From Azolla pinnata (lineage: Eukaryota > Streptophyta > Polypodiopsida > Salviniales > Salviniaceae), in the NCBI GenBank assembly GCA_037176905.1, contig JBBBWG010033052.1, positions 1-40,526 on the forward strand: a stretch of 40,526 nucleotides of DNA, read 5' to 3'. Positions 1 to 9,289 of this stretch are shown piece by piece. A program made the position numbers and the translations under genes. The notes under the pieces were generated by a model. It did not search any database. It saw nothing but the letters and a program-made list of their open reading frames with translations, and was not told the origin of the DNA. Within the stretch, counting starts at the first letter, position 1; every line of letters begins with the position of its first letter.

Positions 1-147
1 CAGTTCGAGTCAACGCCAGTCTTCAGCCTTAAGCTTCTTGTATCCAACTCCTCTTGTACGCATTCTATTCTAATAAATCCACTCTTTTGTTATCCATCCA
101 CTCTACTCTCTTCTTCTCTACTCTTATACCTTCTTTCAATTATTCAA

Positions 148-501
148 TCACTTCCCTGGTTCTGACAGTAACAACCGCGGTGCGACAGTGTAATGCGGGA
201 TATCATGGGGTGACTCTTTAGGATTCCAACGGCCCCATTTCTTTATATGATCGTGAACTACACGACGAGCTCGCTTAAATCTTTTCCTGCATTGGTCACA
301 CCTACATTGAATGGTCCGAGCTCCCCATTGGCCGATGTGTGTCCTGCGCAACTCCTCGGCATTGGTAGACAATGACTCTTCACTGATGTGGTGTGGATCG
401 GCATCCATCGATGAATCTTGTAATCTGTGCAGCAATTGAGCGGTAGGGTCGCGGTAAAGTCGCAGTAGGGTCGCGGCAGCGTCGCGACAGGATCGCGGCA
501 T
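148..501 (-). pseudogene. CACTA-like transposase fragment with a CxCxxC motif (candidate)
   Basis: A 117-codon frame. Residues about 50-95 contain a Cys-x-Cys-x2-Cys motif followed by a basic helix-like stretch rich in Arg, Lys and His and ending in a WGRW motif. Small Cys clusters followed by a basic 'HI..WGRW'-like segment resemble the N-terminal transposase-associated region of plant CACTA (En/Spm) transposases; this is pattern recognition, not a database match. The first 40 residues are translated from the degenerate cgcggtaa-type repeats at 420-600 and are probably not original coding sequence. The frame may continue to the left of the window. Its strand agrees with the other transposase-like frame at 1796-3273. 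Confidence 0.35.
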
Positions 502-600
502 GTTCGCAGTTAGTACGCAGCAGAGTCGCGGTTAGGTCGCGGCAAATACGCAACTCCTGCGCGGCAAGGACGCGGCAAACAGTAGGCAAGGGTCTTTTGA
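420..600. repeat. Degenerate GC-rich short repeats (gtcgcggtaag-type)
   Basis: Roughly a dozen imperfect copies of a 12-16 bp motif built on gTCGCGGtAa or gTCGCGGcAa. The same word family, usually more AT-rich, recurs at 4500-4950, 5270-5400, 20125-20290, 23100-23480, 25400-25900 and 29040-29320. Short, numerous and imperfect copies of this kind are typical of CACTA subterminal repeats, where transposase-type proteins bind. In two places (4952 and 25913) such a tract ends at a CACTA-type terminus. Confidence 0.6.
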
Positions 601-630
601 ACCTTAAACTTTTTGTCACGACTTCACTGT

Positions 631-846
631 CTCCTGCTCCTGCTCTAGCTCTTGCTCCTGCTCCTGCTCTAGCTCCTGCTCCTGCTCCTACTCCTTCACT
701 CTCTCCTACTGCGCTCACCCCTGTCTCCTGCTCCTTCAATCTCTCCTGCTCCGCTCACCTCTGTCTCCTGCTCCTGCTCACCTGCGCGCTCCTGCTCCTG
801 CTCCTACTCCTACTCCACCTCCTACTCCGCTTGCAGCTGCTCCAGG
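631..846. repeat. CTCCTG hexanucleotide-type microsatellite
   Basis: Imperfect tandem CTCCTG/CTCCTA/CTCTAG units. On the minus strand they read as alternating Gly and Ala codons, which produces a spurious low-complexity reading frame. No gene is supported here. Confidence 0.85.
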
Positions 847-924
847 TAGACCAAACCCTCCTGCAGCTTCAGCTTGCACTAATTAGTGTAATTAGTGTAA
901 TAAAACTTCATTTAATGTAATTGG

Positions 925-1218
925 TGTAATTGGTGTGAATTTGTGGTAAATTAATGTGAATTTGTGGTAAATTTGTGTGAATTTGTGGTGAATATGTGTG
1001 AATTTGTGGTAAATTTGTGTGAATTTGTGGTAAATTTGTGTGAATTTGTGGTAAATTTGTGTGAATTTGTGGTAAATTTGTGTGAATTGGTCAAAAATTA
1101 GTGTGAATTTGTGGCAATTAGTGTGAATTTCTGGTAAATTTGTGTGAATTTGTCAGAAATTAGTGTGAATTTGTTGCAAATTAGTGTGAATTTGTTGCAA
1201 ATTAGTGTGAATTTGGGG
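925..1218. repeat. 21-bp tandem repeat (gtgtgaatttgtggtaaattt)
   Basis: About 14 units with a 21-bp spacing that can be read directly; the gtgtga word recurs at 975, 996 and 1017. Early units end in ggtaaattt, later ones in tgcaaatta or cagaaatta. The array runs into the telomere-like block that follows. Confidence 0.85.
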
Positions 1219-1246
1219 AGAATTAGGGTTTATGGTGAAAATTAGG

Positions 1247-1695
1247 TGAAAATATGACCAAAACCCTAATTTCGTTGAAAAACGCTAAACCCTAATTTTG
1301 TTGAAAAATGCTAAACCCTAAATTACCCTAAATTTCTGGAAATGCTAAATTTCTAGCAACGTAGAAACCGTAAACTGGCCGAAACCCAAAATTGGGCGAA
1401 ACCCTGAACTGACCTAGCCGAAACCCTAAATCGCTAAACGCTAAATCGTTTTTAATGGCCGAAACCCTAATTTTGTTGAAAAACGGTAAACCCTAAATTA
1501 CCCTAAATTTCTAGAAATGCTAAATTTCTGGAAACGTAGAAACCGTAAACTGGCCAAAACCCTAATTTGGGCAAAACCCTAAACTAGGCGAAACCCTAAT
1601 TTGGCCAAAACCCTAATTTGGGAAAAACCCTAAACTGGCCAAAACCCTAAACTTGCGAAAACCCTAATTTGACCAAAACCCTAATTTGGCCAAAA
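1247..1695 (+). repeat. Telomere-like degenerate array, CCCTAA orientation
   Basis: More than 20 copies of AAACCCTAA or near variants, separated by 6-14 bp linkers such as tttggccaa and ttgttgaaaaacg. The core matches the plant telomere repeat (CCCTAAA)n, but the linkers show this is not a true telomere tract. A block of the reverse orientation lies at 3290-3500, on the far side of the transposase-like frame, so the two form a long-range inverted pair. Confidence 0.8.
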
Positions 1696-1795
1696 GGGAA
1701 TTCAAAATCCAATATAAGGGGAAGGGTCATATTCACTAGGGTTATTATCATCGTAAATATCTAACCCTAGTGTATGATGACCAGACCCGGGGTCG

Positions 1796-3273
1796 GTGTG
1801 GGTCGCCTCGGTGTCAGCTGGTGATGATGTGCCACTTTGCTCTAGGTTCTACTCGAGTTCCAAAGCATCCAGTACATCTTCGGTTGTGCCCTCCAAGTTG
1901 GCATTGTTGCCCGGCAGTTCCGGCTGTATGCCCAACTCTAGAATAAGTTGGTCGTTTGTGATCATCACTCCGAGACTTCTAAAATATATCTACGACTCTC
2001 ATCGTGCATGTAATCGACGATACTCCTCCTTGTCCGGATACGGCCAGCGACCAACGAGCTCCATCTACCCAAAAACATGATCGCTTTTAATTATGGTTAC
2101 AATTAATTAATAATATATTAATTAAGTACTCATTTATAGTTTTACTAAAATACTTACAAACTCAGCCCTTAAAGCTGCAGCACCTCTGCTACCCAATCTG
2201 ACTACCGACCCTAACCTAATCTGGGTCGCACGTGCAGCAACATGTCGAGCATATCGTTTTGACGCCCCTCGTGCTAAAGTTGCTCGCCACTCGAAAACGT
2301 GAACGCTCCGGAGCCGCCCACCATCTAATCGTGGCGGTAATCTCGCTGCTTCCCGGTCTACTACTGCCCGAGCAGCTCTCGTGTATCTGCTCCGACGGTT
2401 CGCGATATGGCCGAGTATCGTCCGACGAAGCCAAACTGAACTCACTACTAAGTGCTCGGGCATGGGGAAGCGGGTGTGAAATGCAGATATTATCTCCTCG
2501 ATCACCCCATCTCTGTAAGTCGAGGGGTTGTACACATTACGGACATGTATTGTGACGACCTCAAGCAGGTATCGACGTGTGCCTCGACCTAAACCATCAG
2601 TCACAATGCCCCCACTGTCGTCAAGTGTGTAGAATAATCGGCCGACAGGCATTTCCCAACCTGCTCGATCGTTGCTAGCAGTGACGACATGTGCACTGCC
2701 ATCGACATCATCATCGCCTCCGCAGCACCCACGACGTCCACGTCCACGTCCACGTCCTCGTCCCGAACTATAAGAGGTGGGGCTCACACATGCAGATGTG
2801 CCGGGACTCGATCTGGTCTAACTCGAGGCAGGGCTCGCTCGTGACAATGAGGTCGAGGATGATCTAGCGGACGTCAGCTGCGGGGTGGAGCCGGTCTTAG
2901 GCCGAATGAGAGGGAGAGGCAAAGCTGGACTCCCTACAGTGGAGTCCGTGGATAAGCGACCGCGCCGCTGCACGTCGTGTCGCACAACAGCACAAGGGCT
3001 GTCTCGTGGGGTGGGCCCACTTAGGGGCATGCTCCCAGTTGTCTAGGGTGTGGTGATACCAAGAGTGGTGGCCAAACTCATATCAAAAGACCCTAGTCGA
3101 TCCCTCACTGGTGGGACTAGAGGTGGGCGCCATGCCATATATGGTCCCATCTCCTCTGGTGGCGGCATGCTACCAAAGTGCTCGGTCATCTGATATTGCC
3201 ATTCTCTCACGGCAGCATGATAACTCCGCCACTCAGTCTCTAAAGTAAGTGGAATCGGCGATCTATCAGTCAT
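1796..3273 (-). pseudogene. Degenerate En/Spm (Ptta/Transposase_24-like) transposon protein
   Basis: From 3273 down to 2134 one frame of 380 codons is open except for two TAG codons (3043-3045 and 2818-2820); pieces that look separate are therefore one broken coding sequence. It begins with a short Trp/Tyr-rich region (EWRSYHAAVREWQYQM), then a Pro/Ser-rich linker, a GRGRGRGR basic patch, and a C-terminal region rich in Arg and Ala. A GT donor fits at about 2154 (GAG TTT|GTAAGT). An acceptor near 2067 leads into a second exon containing MELVGRWPYPDKEEYRRLH and then an acidic tail, broken by at least one stop. The order Arg/Ala-rich region, GS..G motif and 'ELVGR.PY' resembles plant Ptta/En-Spm proteins. 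Base composition is clearly more GC-rich than the flanks. The family name is an inference; the single-frame coding history is seen directly. Confidence 0.45.
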
Positions 3274-3289
3274 CTATCAGACATTGAAA

Positions 3290-3500
3290 ATTAGAGTTTA
3301 GGGTCTAGGGTTTTTAGCATTCATGTAATTTAGGGTTTTCAACCAATTTAAGGTTTTCAGAAATCACGGGTTTAGGGCTAATTTGGGTTTAGGGTTTTTC
3401 AACCAATTTAGGGTTTTTCAACCAGTTTAGGGTTTCCAAAAATTTAGGATTTAGGTTTTAGTTGGGTTTAGGGTTTTTCAACCAATTTAGGGTTTTTTAA
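3290..3500 (-). repeat. Telomere-like degenerate array, TTAGGG orientation
   Basis: About ten copies of TTTAGGGTTT separated by linkers such as ttcaaccaa. The core and linker words mirror the block at 1247-1695 but in opposite orientation, consistent with inverted subterminal arrays of one transposon. Confidence 0.75.
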
Positions 3501-3795
3501 CGTGTTTGATGTATATTCACATGTGAATAGTCAAATACATGCATATTCACCAATTTATTGAAACATACATTCAAATTCACTTATATATGTACATGTTTGA
3601 TGCATATTCGCCTATATATGCATACAAACATACATATGTATATATATATTCATAGATTCATGTATATTAACATGTAGATGTATATGTATACGCATATGTA
3701 TAGACACATATTGAGTTGTATATGGATAGATACATTGATATTGAACATTTGGTATCATAATAAGGATATATTTAGTGCATATATTACATGATTAT

Positions 3796-3870
3796 ATGTT
3801 TGATCGATTAGGTAGACCACTTGATTGTGTCAAATGAGGTCATGGGTTAAACTTGGGAGACAATGTTGTA
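3796..3870 (+). repeat. tRNA-like dispersed element, copy 1 (SINE-head-like)
   Basis: The sequence holds a word resembling a Pol III A box (ttaggtagacca) and then a T-arm-like B-box region (gaggtcatgggttaaacttg). The same block recurs with divergence at 4430-4510, 5185-5275 and 23045-23115, and on the minus strand at 18935-18985. A tRNA origin is inferred from the variable-loop and T-arm pattern aggtc-atggg-ttcaaat. Confidence 0.4.
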
Positions 3871-4429
3871 TATTTGCAATAACAGACTTGTAGCAAAATT
3901 GGACATTTATTGCAAATTTTGTCACAACATTGTTGCAACCTAGACACTGTTTACCGCACCATACCTACAAATTAGTTTATATTAGCATGTATTCACCTGT
4001 ATATGCATGCATACATGCATATGCATCTAAATATTCATTTTTCCATGCATATATGTGTATCTATACATAGATATATGCATATTCATCTATATATGTACAT
4101 GTTTGATGTATATTCAACTGTAAAGGGTTAGATATAGGTATATTCACCTATATAATACAGAAACATACATGCAAATTCACATGTACACCTATGCATACAT
4201 GCATAGTCACCTATATATGTACATGTCTAATTCATATTCACTTGTATATGCATACATACATACATTGACGCATTCATATATTTATGTACATTTATATGTA
4301 TATATAGATGTATAGTTTTATTTAGATGTATACACACATATTGATTTGTATATGGTTAGATACATAGATATACTACGCTTTTTGATAATAATAAATATAT
4401 ATTTATTAGATACATTATATAAACAAGTT

Positions 4430-4510
4430 CATTGGTTCAAATGTATATATCACTTGATTGTATGAAATGAGATCATTGGTTCAAATCTTGCCTGTGACAC
4501 AATGTTATTA
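4430..4510 (+). repeat. tRNA-like dispersed element, copy 2
   Basis: Shares cacttgattgt.t.aaatgagatcattggttcaaatcttgcc with the block at 3796, written here in two overlapping parts: the 5' part matches cacttgattgtgtcaaatga and the 3' part carries a B-box-like ggttcaaatc. It is followed by the same gacacaatgtt tail. Confidence 0.4.
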
Positions 4511-4952
4511 TAAATGTGCAGTAAAGGTTGCATTAAACAGAGCGTTTATAGTCCTGACAAATATGAATTGCAAAGAATAATTTTGTAACAATCTCACATT
4601 AAACGGAGTGTTTATAGTTCCGACAAATATGAACTGCAAAGAATAATTTTGTAGCAACATCACGCTAAACAGAGCGTTTATACTCGCAGCAAATTTGAAC
4701 TGCAGAGAATAATTTTGTAGCAATGTCGCATCAAATTTCGCGCCTAAGGTCATGGCTATAGTAGTAGTTACAAACCCGTTAAACTCCTGGTAAACGACGC
4801 ATCAAACTTGTTGAAACAAGACATGGCAAACTCACGGTAAAGGGTGCGGTAATAGTCGCGGCAAATTTGACGCAATTTTGAAAATACATTTATCACGACA
4901 CAATCGCATCTAGGTCATGGCAAGGAATCATGGTAAACGACCCAATACCTTG
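4500..4952 (-). mobile_element. CACTA transposon end: subterminal repeats and terminus
   Basis: Read on the minus strand, the sequence starts at 4952 with CACTACAAGGTATT, a CACTA-type terminal inverted repeat, and continues into about 450 bp of degenerate repeats containing words such as TTTACCGCG and TTTGCCGCGAC. The same 14-bp terminus occurs at 25900-25913, again followed by a similar repeat tract. CACTACAA is the established start of plant CACTA elements. The partner terminus was not found, so element boundaries are inferred; the transposase-like frames at 148-3273 could belong to this element. Confidence 0.6.
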
Positions 4953-5184
4953 TAGTGTATATGGAGATATACATGAATATTCACGTGTATATGTACATGT
5001 CCGATACATATTCACCTATATATGCATATATCCATACATAAACACATAAAAATGTATGTATTCATGTATATTTACATGTATATATAGATGTATACACATA
5101 TATTGATCTGTATATAGATAGATATATAGATTAATTACATTTTCGATTATAATAAATATATATATATACTACATATATGTTATA

Positions 5185-5275
5185 TAATTGTATGTTGGAC
5201 CAATTGGCTCGACCACCTGATTGTGTCAAATGAGATCATTGGTTTAAATTTTTCCTATAACATAATGTCGTAGTA
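5185..5275 (+). repeat. tRNA-like dispersed element, copy 3
   Basis: Contains attggctcgaccacctgatt (A-box-like) and aatgagatcattggtttaaat (B-box-like), followed by the acataatgtcgta tail seen in copies 1 and 2. Confidence 0.4.
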
Positions 5276-5399
5276 TGCCCGTGGTAAACGAAGCGTCTAT
5301 AGTTGCGGCAAATTCGTAGAGAACAACGTTGCAGTAAGGTCATTATAAATGGAGCAATTACGAATGCGATTTTGAAAAAAAAATTACCGCAACCTGGAC

Positions 5400-7355
5400 T
5401 TCTTACAAATAAACTTCTCATCCCTCTACTTCACCTTCCTGAAAAAGTCGAGTGGGAGGAGACAATTTCCAATGAACCTTAGTTATGCCCAATTTCATAC
5501 AAAAAACAAAAAATCCCCAGATTTTCCAGAAATCCAATTTAAAGTTACAAAACTAAACCTTCAAGCCATTGAAAGCCTTCAATTTGGCTCTTCAAAAATA
5601 TTAGTACTATATCATACCAGATCTTTCCTAGTGTTTCCTCAATGTTCTGGCGAGTTCCTTGAAATGAAGATTCACATCTTCTCTTCCATATATGTCATAC
5701 TATGTACACTTACCAAGCTCCATAATTGTTTTTGTGTTTCCTTCATTTCCAGCGAAGGGGATTGTATGCCCCGACCATTAGATAGGTCAATTTGTTGTAG
5801 GAAAAACTCGCTTTCTTCATCTTGTTCCAGCTCAAATATTTTCACCATGATGTTATCCGAACACAAGCAAACCATCCCCCATGTTAACTATTTGGACAAA
5901 TTCAGTTTTTGTAGAATTTTAGATACCTTCATCAATATCACTCTAGGCTTTGCACAATTTTAACTACCTTGATCCATATCACTCTCACAATTTCAGCTAC
6001 CAGCAATTCTAAATTGCCTTTACAAAACTTTTGTGGTTTCCTTGTAGACTTGGAGTGAACATTCAAGGAACATCTAGTGGCCCTTACCAAAGTCTATCCA
6101 TTACATATAGGTATGTGTCTAGTATTCATTTCACATTAAAGTTGTTTTTTTCTTTACACAAGTGCAACAAGTTTGCGTCAAAAATATGGCGCATTTGCAA
6201 CAAATTGTGCATCAAATGTGCATCAAATGCGTGTTTACAACATGTCAACTACATGTAAAATTTGACATTTAACACCAAAAAGAATTTGACACTACAACTA
6301 TACGACAACTGCGTGTCAAATATGATGTACAAAATAACCAGAATTTGACACGAACTAGACGCACTAGTGCATCAAGCATGCATATACCTTAATATACTAA
6401 TACTAACTTGTAAAAATTGCATCTTGCCACATAAACACCAATCTTCCTATGGTTGCTCTTTGCTTTGTGTACACGGTATTAAGTTTGCTTCAATGTTACT
6501 TCATAGTTTCAGCCAAATAACTTCATAATTGTTTGGAATAGTAAATAAAACTTTATCAAGCTAGTACAAGATTGTGCATCAATTACATCACCCACTTCTT
6601 TAACTCCATATCGAAATAGTCTATTAGATTTTGAGCACAACCTTTGTTTACCATTCCAATATAGTAAGCAACAACTAATAAGTAACTCCTTTTACAATGA
6701 AGTACAATATTGTCTACTCAACGATGGAGCCTATTTGAAATAAAGGATGTTTATCCCACCTTGAAAAAACCGAATATTATTTTACCCATGAAGAACTTGA
6801 GATTTTTGGTGTAATATTGCTTCTATAAAGTAATTGCCACCATGATCCCTTAATGGTTGTACTCTTGTTGAGACACCATGTCAACATTTGCGCAAAGCCA
6901 CACAACCATACGTCTCTCAACATGTGCGCACAACCATAGAAGAAAAGTTTTGCAATGCATAAGGGAAGTGGCCACACTTTGCGCAACTAGGTCTCTTTGC
7001 TTAAAGCAATAGTTGCAACACATCCGATTGATGAATTCACCAAAGTTGAAAATATCTCAACTAGTTCAAATTCAAGGGTGGGCTACACTGGCTAGCCAAT
7101 GTTGGTGTAACAAAGACCCCTACAAGACAGACCCTTGGTGTAACAAAGATCCACAACATATCAATGGCCTCAACCATAGAAGCTTGTAAAAGAATTCATG
7201 CAAACATGCGATACATGTGCTCGATCTAAAGGAACGATACCAAGCTTAGGTCAAACGTCATCAATCACTTGACACACCCACCTTTGTAGTTAGAAAGAAT
7301 CTACCATGGCTTTCATATATGAGGTTGTGGGGGTTGAGAAGATAAAAAGGAGTTG
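5400..7355. other. Unrecognised intergenic stretch
   Basis: There are AT-rich frames on both strands, including a 163-codon plus-strand frame at 5472-5963 and a 67-codon minus-strand frame at 5672-5875. Neither shows a recognisable motif. At 6150-6400 there are gcatcaaatg/gcgtcaaa repeats similar to the subterminal arrays elsewhere. The minus-strand frame has a slightly more protein-like composition (acidic stretch, then SPSLEMKETQKQLW) and a GT donor-like site after it, so an eroded exon is possible. Confidence 0.4.
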
Positions 7356-7359
7356 AGAA

Positions 7360-7905
7360 GATGAGAGTTTACTACATTCCGTTTGGGAACACATGTAAGT
7401 TAAAAGTTAAGCACTCGTGAAGTATCTCTTTCACACTTTGCCAGTGCTTCTCTATGTATGGAGAGTTTGCTATATCTCTATGTCTGCTTGGAAAGAGCTT
7501 GAAAATCTCCAAAAGCATTCTCTCACAAAGCTTTTCCACAGTCGAGCAACAAACCATGTTACTTCTTGAGACTAGATCACCTTCCCTTGAGATCGTGCCT
7601 TCAGAAAGAGTCATTTAATACATGCTCAAGGTGATGAGAGTTTACTATATTCCGTTTGGGAACACAAGTTAAAAGTTAAGCACTCGTGAAGTATTTCTTT
7701 CACACTTTGCCACTGTTTCTCTATGAATGGAGTGCTTGCTATATCTCTATGTCTGCTTAGAAAGAGCTTGAAAATCTCCAAAAGCATTCTCTCACAAAGC
7801 TTTTCCACAGTAGAGCAACAAACCATGTTACTTCTTGAGACTAGATCACCTTCCCTTGAGATCATGCATATGGAAAGAGTCATTTAATACATGCTCAAGG
7901 TTCAA
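7360..7905. repeat. Tandem duplication, two units of about 270 bp
   Basis: The block starting gatgagagtttacta at 7360 is repeated from 7633. The two copies differ by scattered substitutions and a small indel near 7392. On the minus strand both copies keep an open frame of about 80 codons sharing EGDLVSRSNMVCCSTVEKLC, and most of the downstream residues are conserved (IFKLF.SRHRDIA, QSVKEILHECLTFNL). No protein family was recognised. Retention of frame in both copies could reflect a duplicated exon or simply recent duplication. Confidence 0.75.
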
Positions 7906-8248
7906 AAGGGCCCCCCAAATCAGCATCCTCTTGAGAATATAATAACGAGGGACAAGCAAAACGATTTCAAAAGATAAAAACGAGAGCAAAGCTTTTGAGT
8001 TCGAGCTAGATGCAATACACATAAAAGACATGGTTTGGAAAATGGGCAATTTTTCATCAGAAGCTTTCCACCTCTATGGTTTTACCTCAAACCCTTGGCA
8101 ACAACAACATGGCGAACCCCTCCCCCGTCAGAGCACGGCGACGCAACATGCTAGCGACTCGCATACATCTTTCTTGGTTTACAAGATTATTGTAAGAACA
8201 GGATCTATGATCATGGGTTCTATCAGAATTCGTGACGCGGCCATCTCT

Positions 8249-8270
8249 AAAATAAAATAAAATAAAATAA
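8249..8270. repeat. (AAAAT)n microsatellite
   Basis: Four to five consecutive AAAAT units upstream of the Gly/His-rich gene. Confidence 0.85.
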
Positions 8271-8674
8271 TTCCCTTGATTTTGCTTTGCTCCGCTCGAT
8301 GATCATCGACACCTCTAGCTTCGGTCTGATCGTCGCGAGAAAGAGCATAAAACCCCCAAAGATTCTGACGTGCCTTCTTCGCGGTGTCGTGTCGTGTCGA
8401 GGAAATGGACATAGTCCAATATATGTGTCAAGGGAGGAAAGGGACCGATTCCCCGTCTTTAATAAAAAAGCGGGCATGCCAAGGAGTGGCGCTAGATCCT
8501 TTTCTTTACTGCCATTGTTGAGCAAAAGAGATGATAGAACGTGCACCCAACTGGGGGGGGGCACCGGTGGAGGTCCACCCAAATGGGCAGAAAAGGAGCT
8601 CTCTAGAGAGAGAGGGAGGGAGAGCTGTGTGTTTGATCAATAACTAATGATAAAGATATGTTGATGAAGGGGGC

Positions 8675-8682
8675 TATAAAAA
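8675..8682 (+). promoter_or_regulatory. TATA box of the Gly/His-rich gene
   Basis: The sequence ctataaaaag in a GC-rich local context lies 56 bp before the ATG at 8731. This places a transcription start near 8705-8712 and a 5' leader of only about 20-25 nt. A purine-rich GAGAGA tract at 8604-8622 lies just upstream. Position and sequence fit a strong plant core promoter. Confidence 0.7.
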
Positions 8683-8730
8683 GGGTGGAATGCAGAGAAG
8701 AGCAGAGCCCAAAAAGCAAAGGCAGTTGAA

Positions 8731-9078
8731 ATGGCTGATCATCAAGAGCACCAGCATGGAGGAGGAGGAGGAGGAGGAGGAGGAGGAGAAGGAGGAGGTC
8801 ATGGAGGAGGAGGAGAAGGTGGTCATGGAGGGCACCATGGAGGAGGAGGAGGAGGAGAAGGTGGCCATGGAGGGCACCATGGAGGAGGAGGAGGTCATGG
8901 AGGAGGAGGAGGAGGAGGAGGAGGAGAAGGTGGCCATGGAGGGCACCATGGAGGAGGAGGTGGTGGAGAAGGTGGCCATGGAGGGCACCATGGAGGAGGA
9001 GGTGGTGGAGAAGGTGGCCATGGTGGGCACCATGGAGGAGGTGGTGGAGAAGGTGGCCATGGTGGGCACCAGAATTAA
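8731..9078 (+). CDS. Gly/His-rich repeat protein, 115 aa
   Basis: A single-exon frame starting MADHQEHQH and ending at TAA 9076-9078. After a short hydrophilic head the protein is almost entirely Gly, His and Glu. The module EGGHGGHHGGGGG occurs about five times (13-15 residues per copy) and is encoded by near-identical GGAGGAGG/GGCCATGGAGGGCACCAT DNA repeats. There is no signal peptide or membrane segment, so a cytosolic or nuclear location is likely. It differs from classical cell-wall glycine-rich proteins, which are secreted. Regularly spaced His residues suggest possible metal binding, but no function is known. A TATA box at the right distance and a start context of GAAATGG support expression. 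Frames in other phases over the same DNA are repeat artefacts. The purity of the GGA repeat means length may vary between individuals. Confidence 0.7.
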   Translation: MADHQEHQHGGGGGGGGGGEGGGHGGGGEGGHGGHHGGGGGGEGGHGGHHGGGGGHGGGGGGGGGEGGHGGHHGGGGGGEGGHGGHHGGGGGGEGGHGGHHGGGGGEGGHGGHQN

Positions 9079-9144
9079 CCTGATCCTCACCCACCATCCC
9101 TCTCCCCATGGGTCATATTTGAGCTTCCAATATGATGATCAATC

Positions 9145-9278
9145 CTATCTATCTATCCATCTATCTCTATCTCTATCTATCTCTATCTATCTAGATTCTA
9201 TCTGGATTCTATCTATCTATCTAGATTCTATCTGGATTCTCTCTATCTATCTGGATTCTATCTAGATTCTTCTATCTT
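9145..9278. repeat. ATCT microsatellite with higher-order units
   Basis: (TATC)n tracts alternate with gattctatctggattc-type inserts, giving a compound minisatellite about 70 bp after the stop codon of the Gly/His-rich gene. Confidence 0.9.
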
Positions 9279-9289
9279 ATCTATGTTCC

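Larger units (their letters stand above)
3510..5190. repeat. AT-rich degenerate arrays (tatatgcatacat / attcacatgtat words)
   Basis: Long tracts of imperfect units made of catgtatatg, gcatacata and tattcac words, interrupted at 4500-4950 by TCGCGGtAa-type repeats. The same word family fills 19700-20090, 22915-23010, 23500-23640 and 24690-25060; in the last tract a period near 30 bp is easiest to see. No gene is supported in this stretch. Confidence 0.7.

Noticed and set aside
1247..1695. True chromosome-end telomere
   Set aside because: The CCCTAA cores are separated by variable linkers and followed by ordinary sequence and an opposite-orientation block.
5472..5963. 163-codon plus-strand frame as a gene
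   Set aside because: Low-complexity AT-rich composition, no motif, no promoter, and a more protein-like frame on the opposite strand.
8603..9265. Frames in other phases and on the minus strand over the Gly/His-rich gene
   Set aside because: They are poly-Glu, poly-Ser or poly-Leu products of the same GGA/GGC repeat; only the 8731 frame has a promoter-linked ATG and a sensible N terminus.
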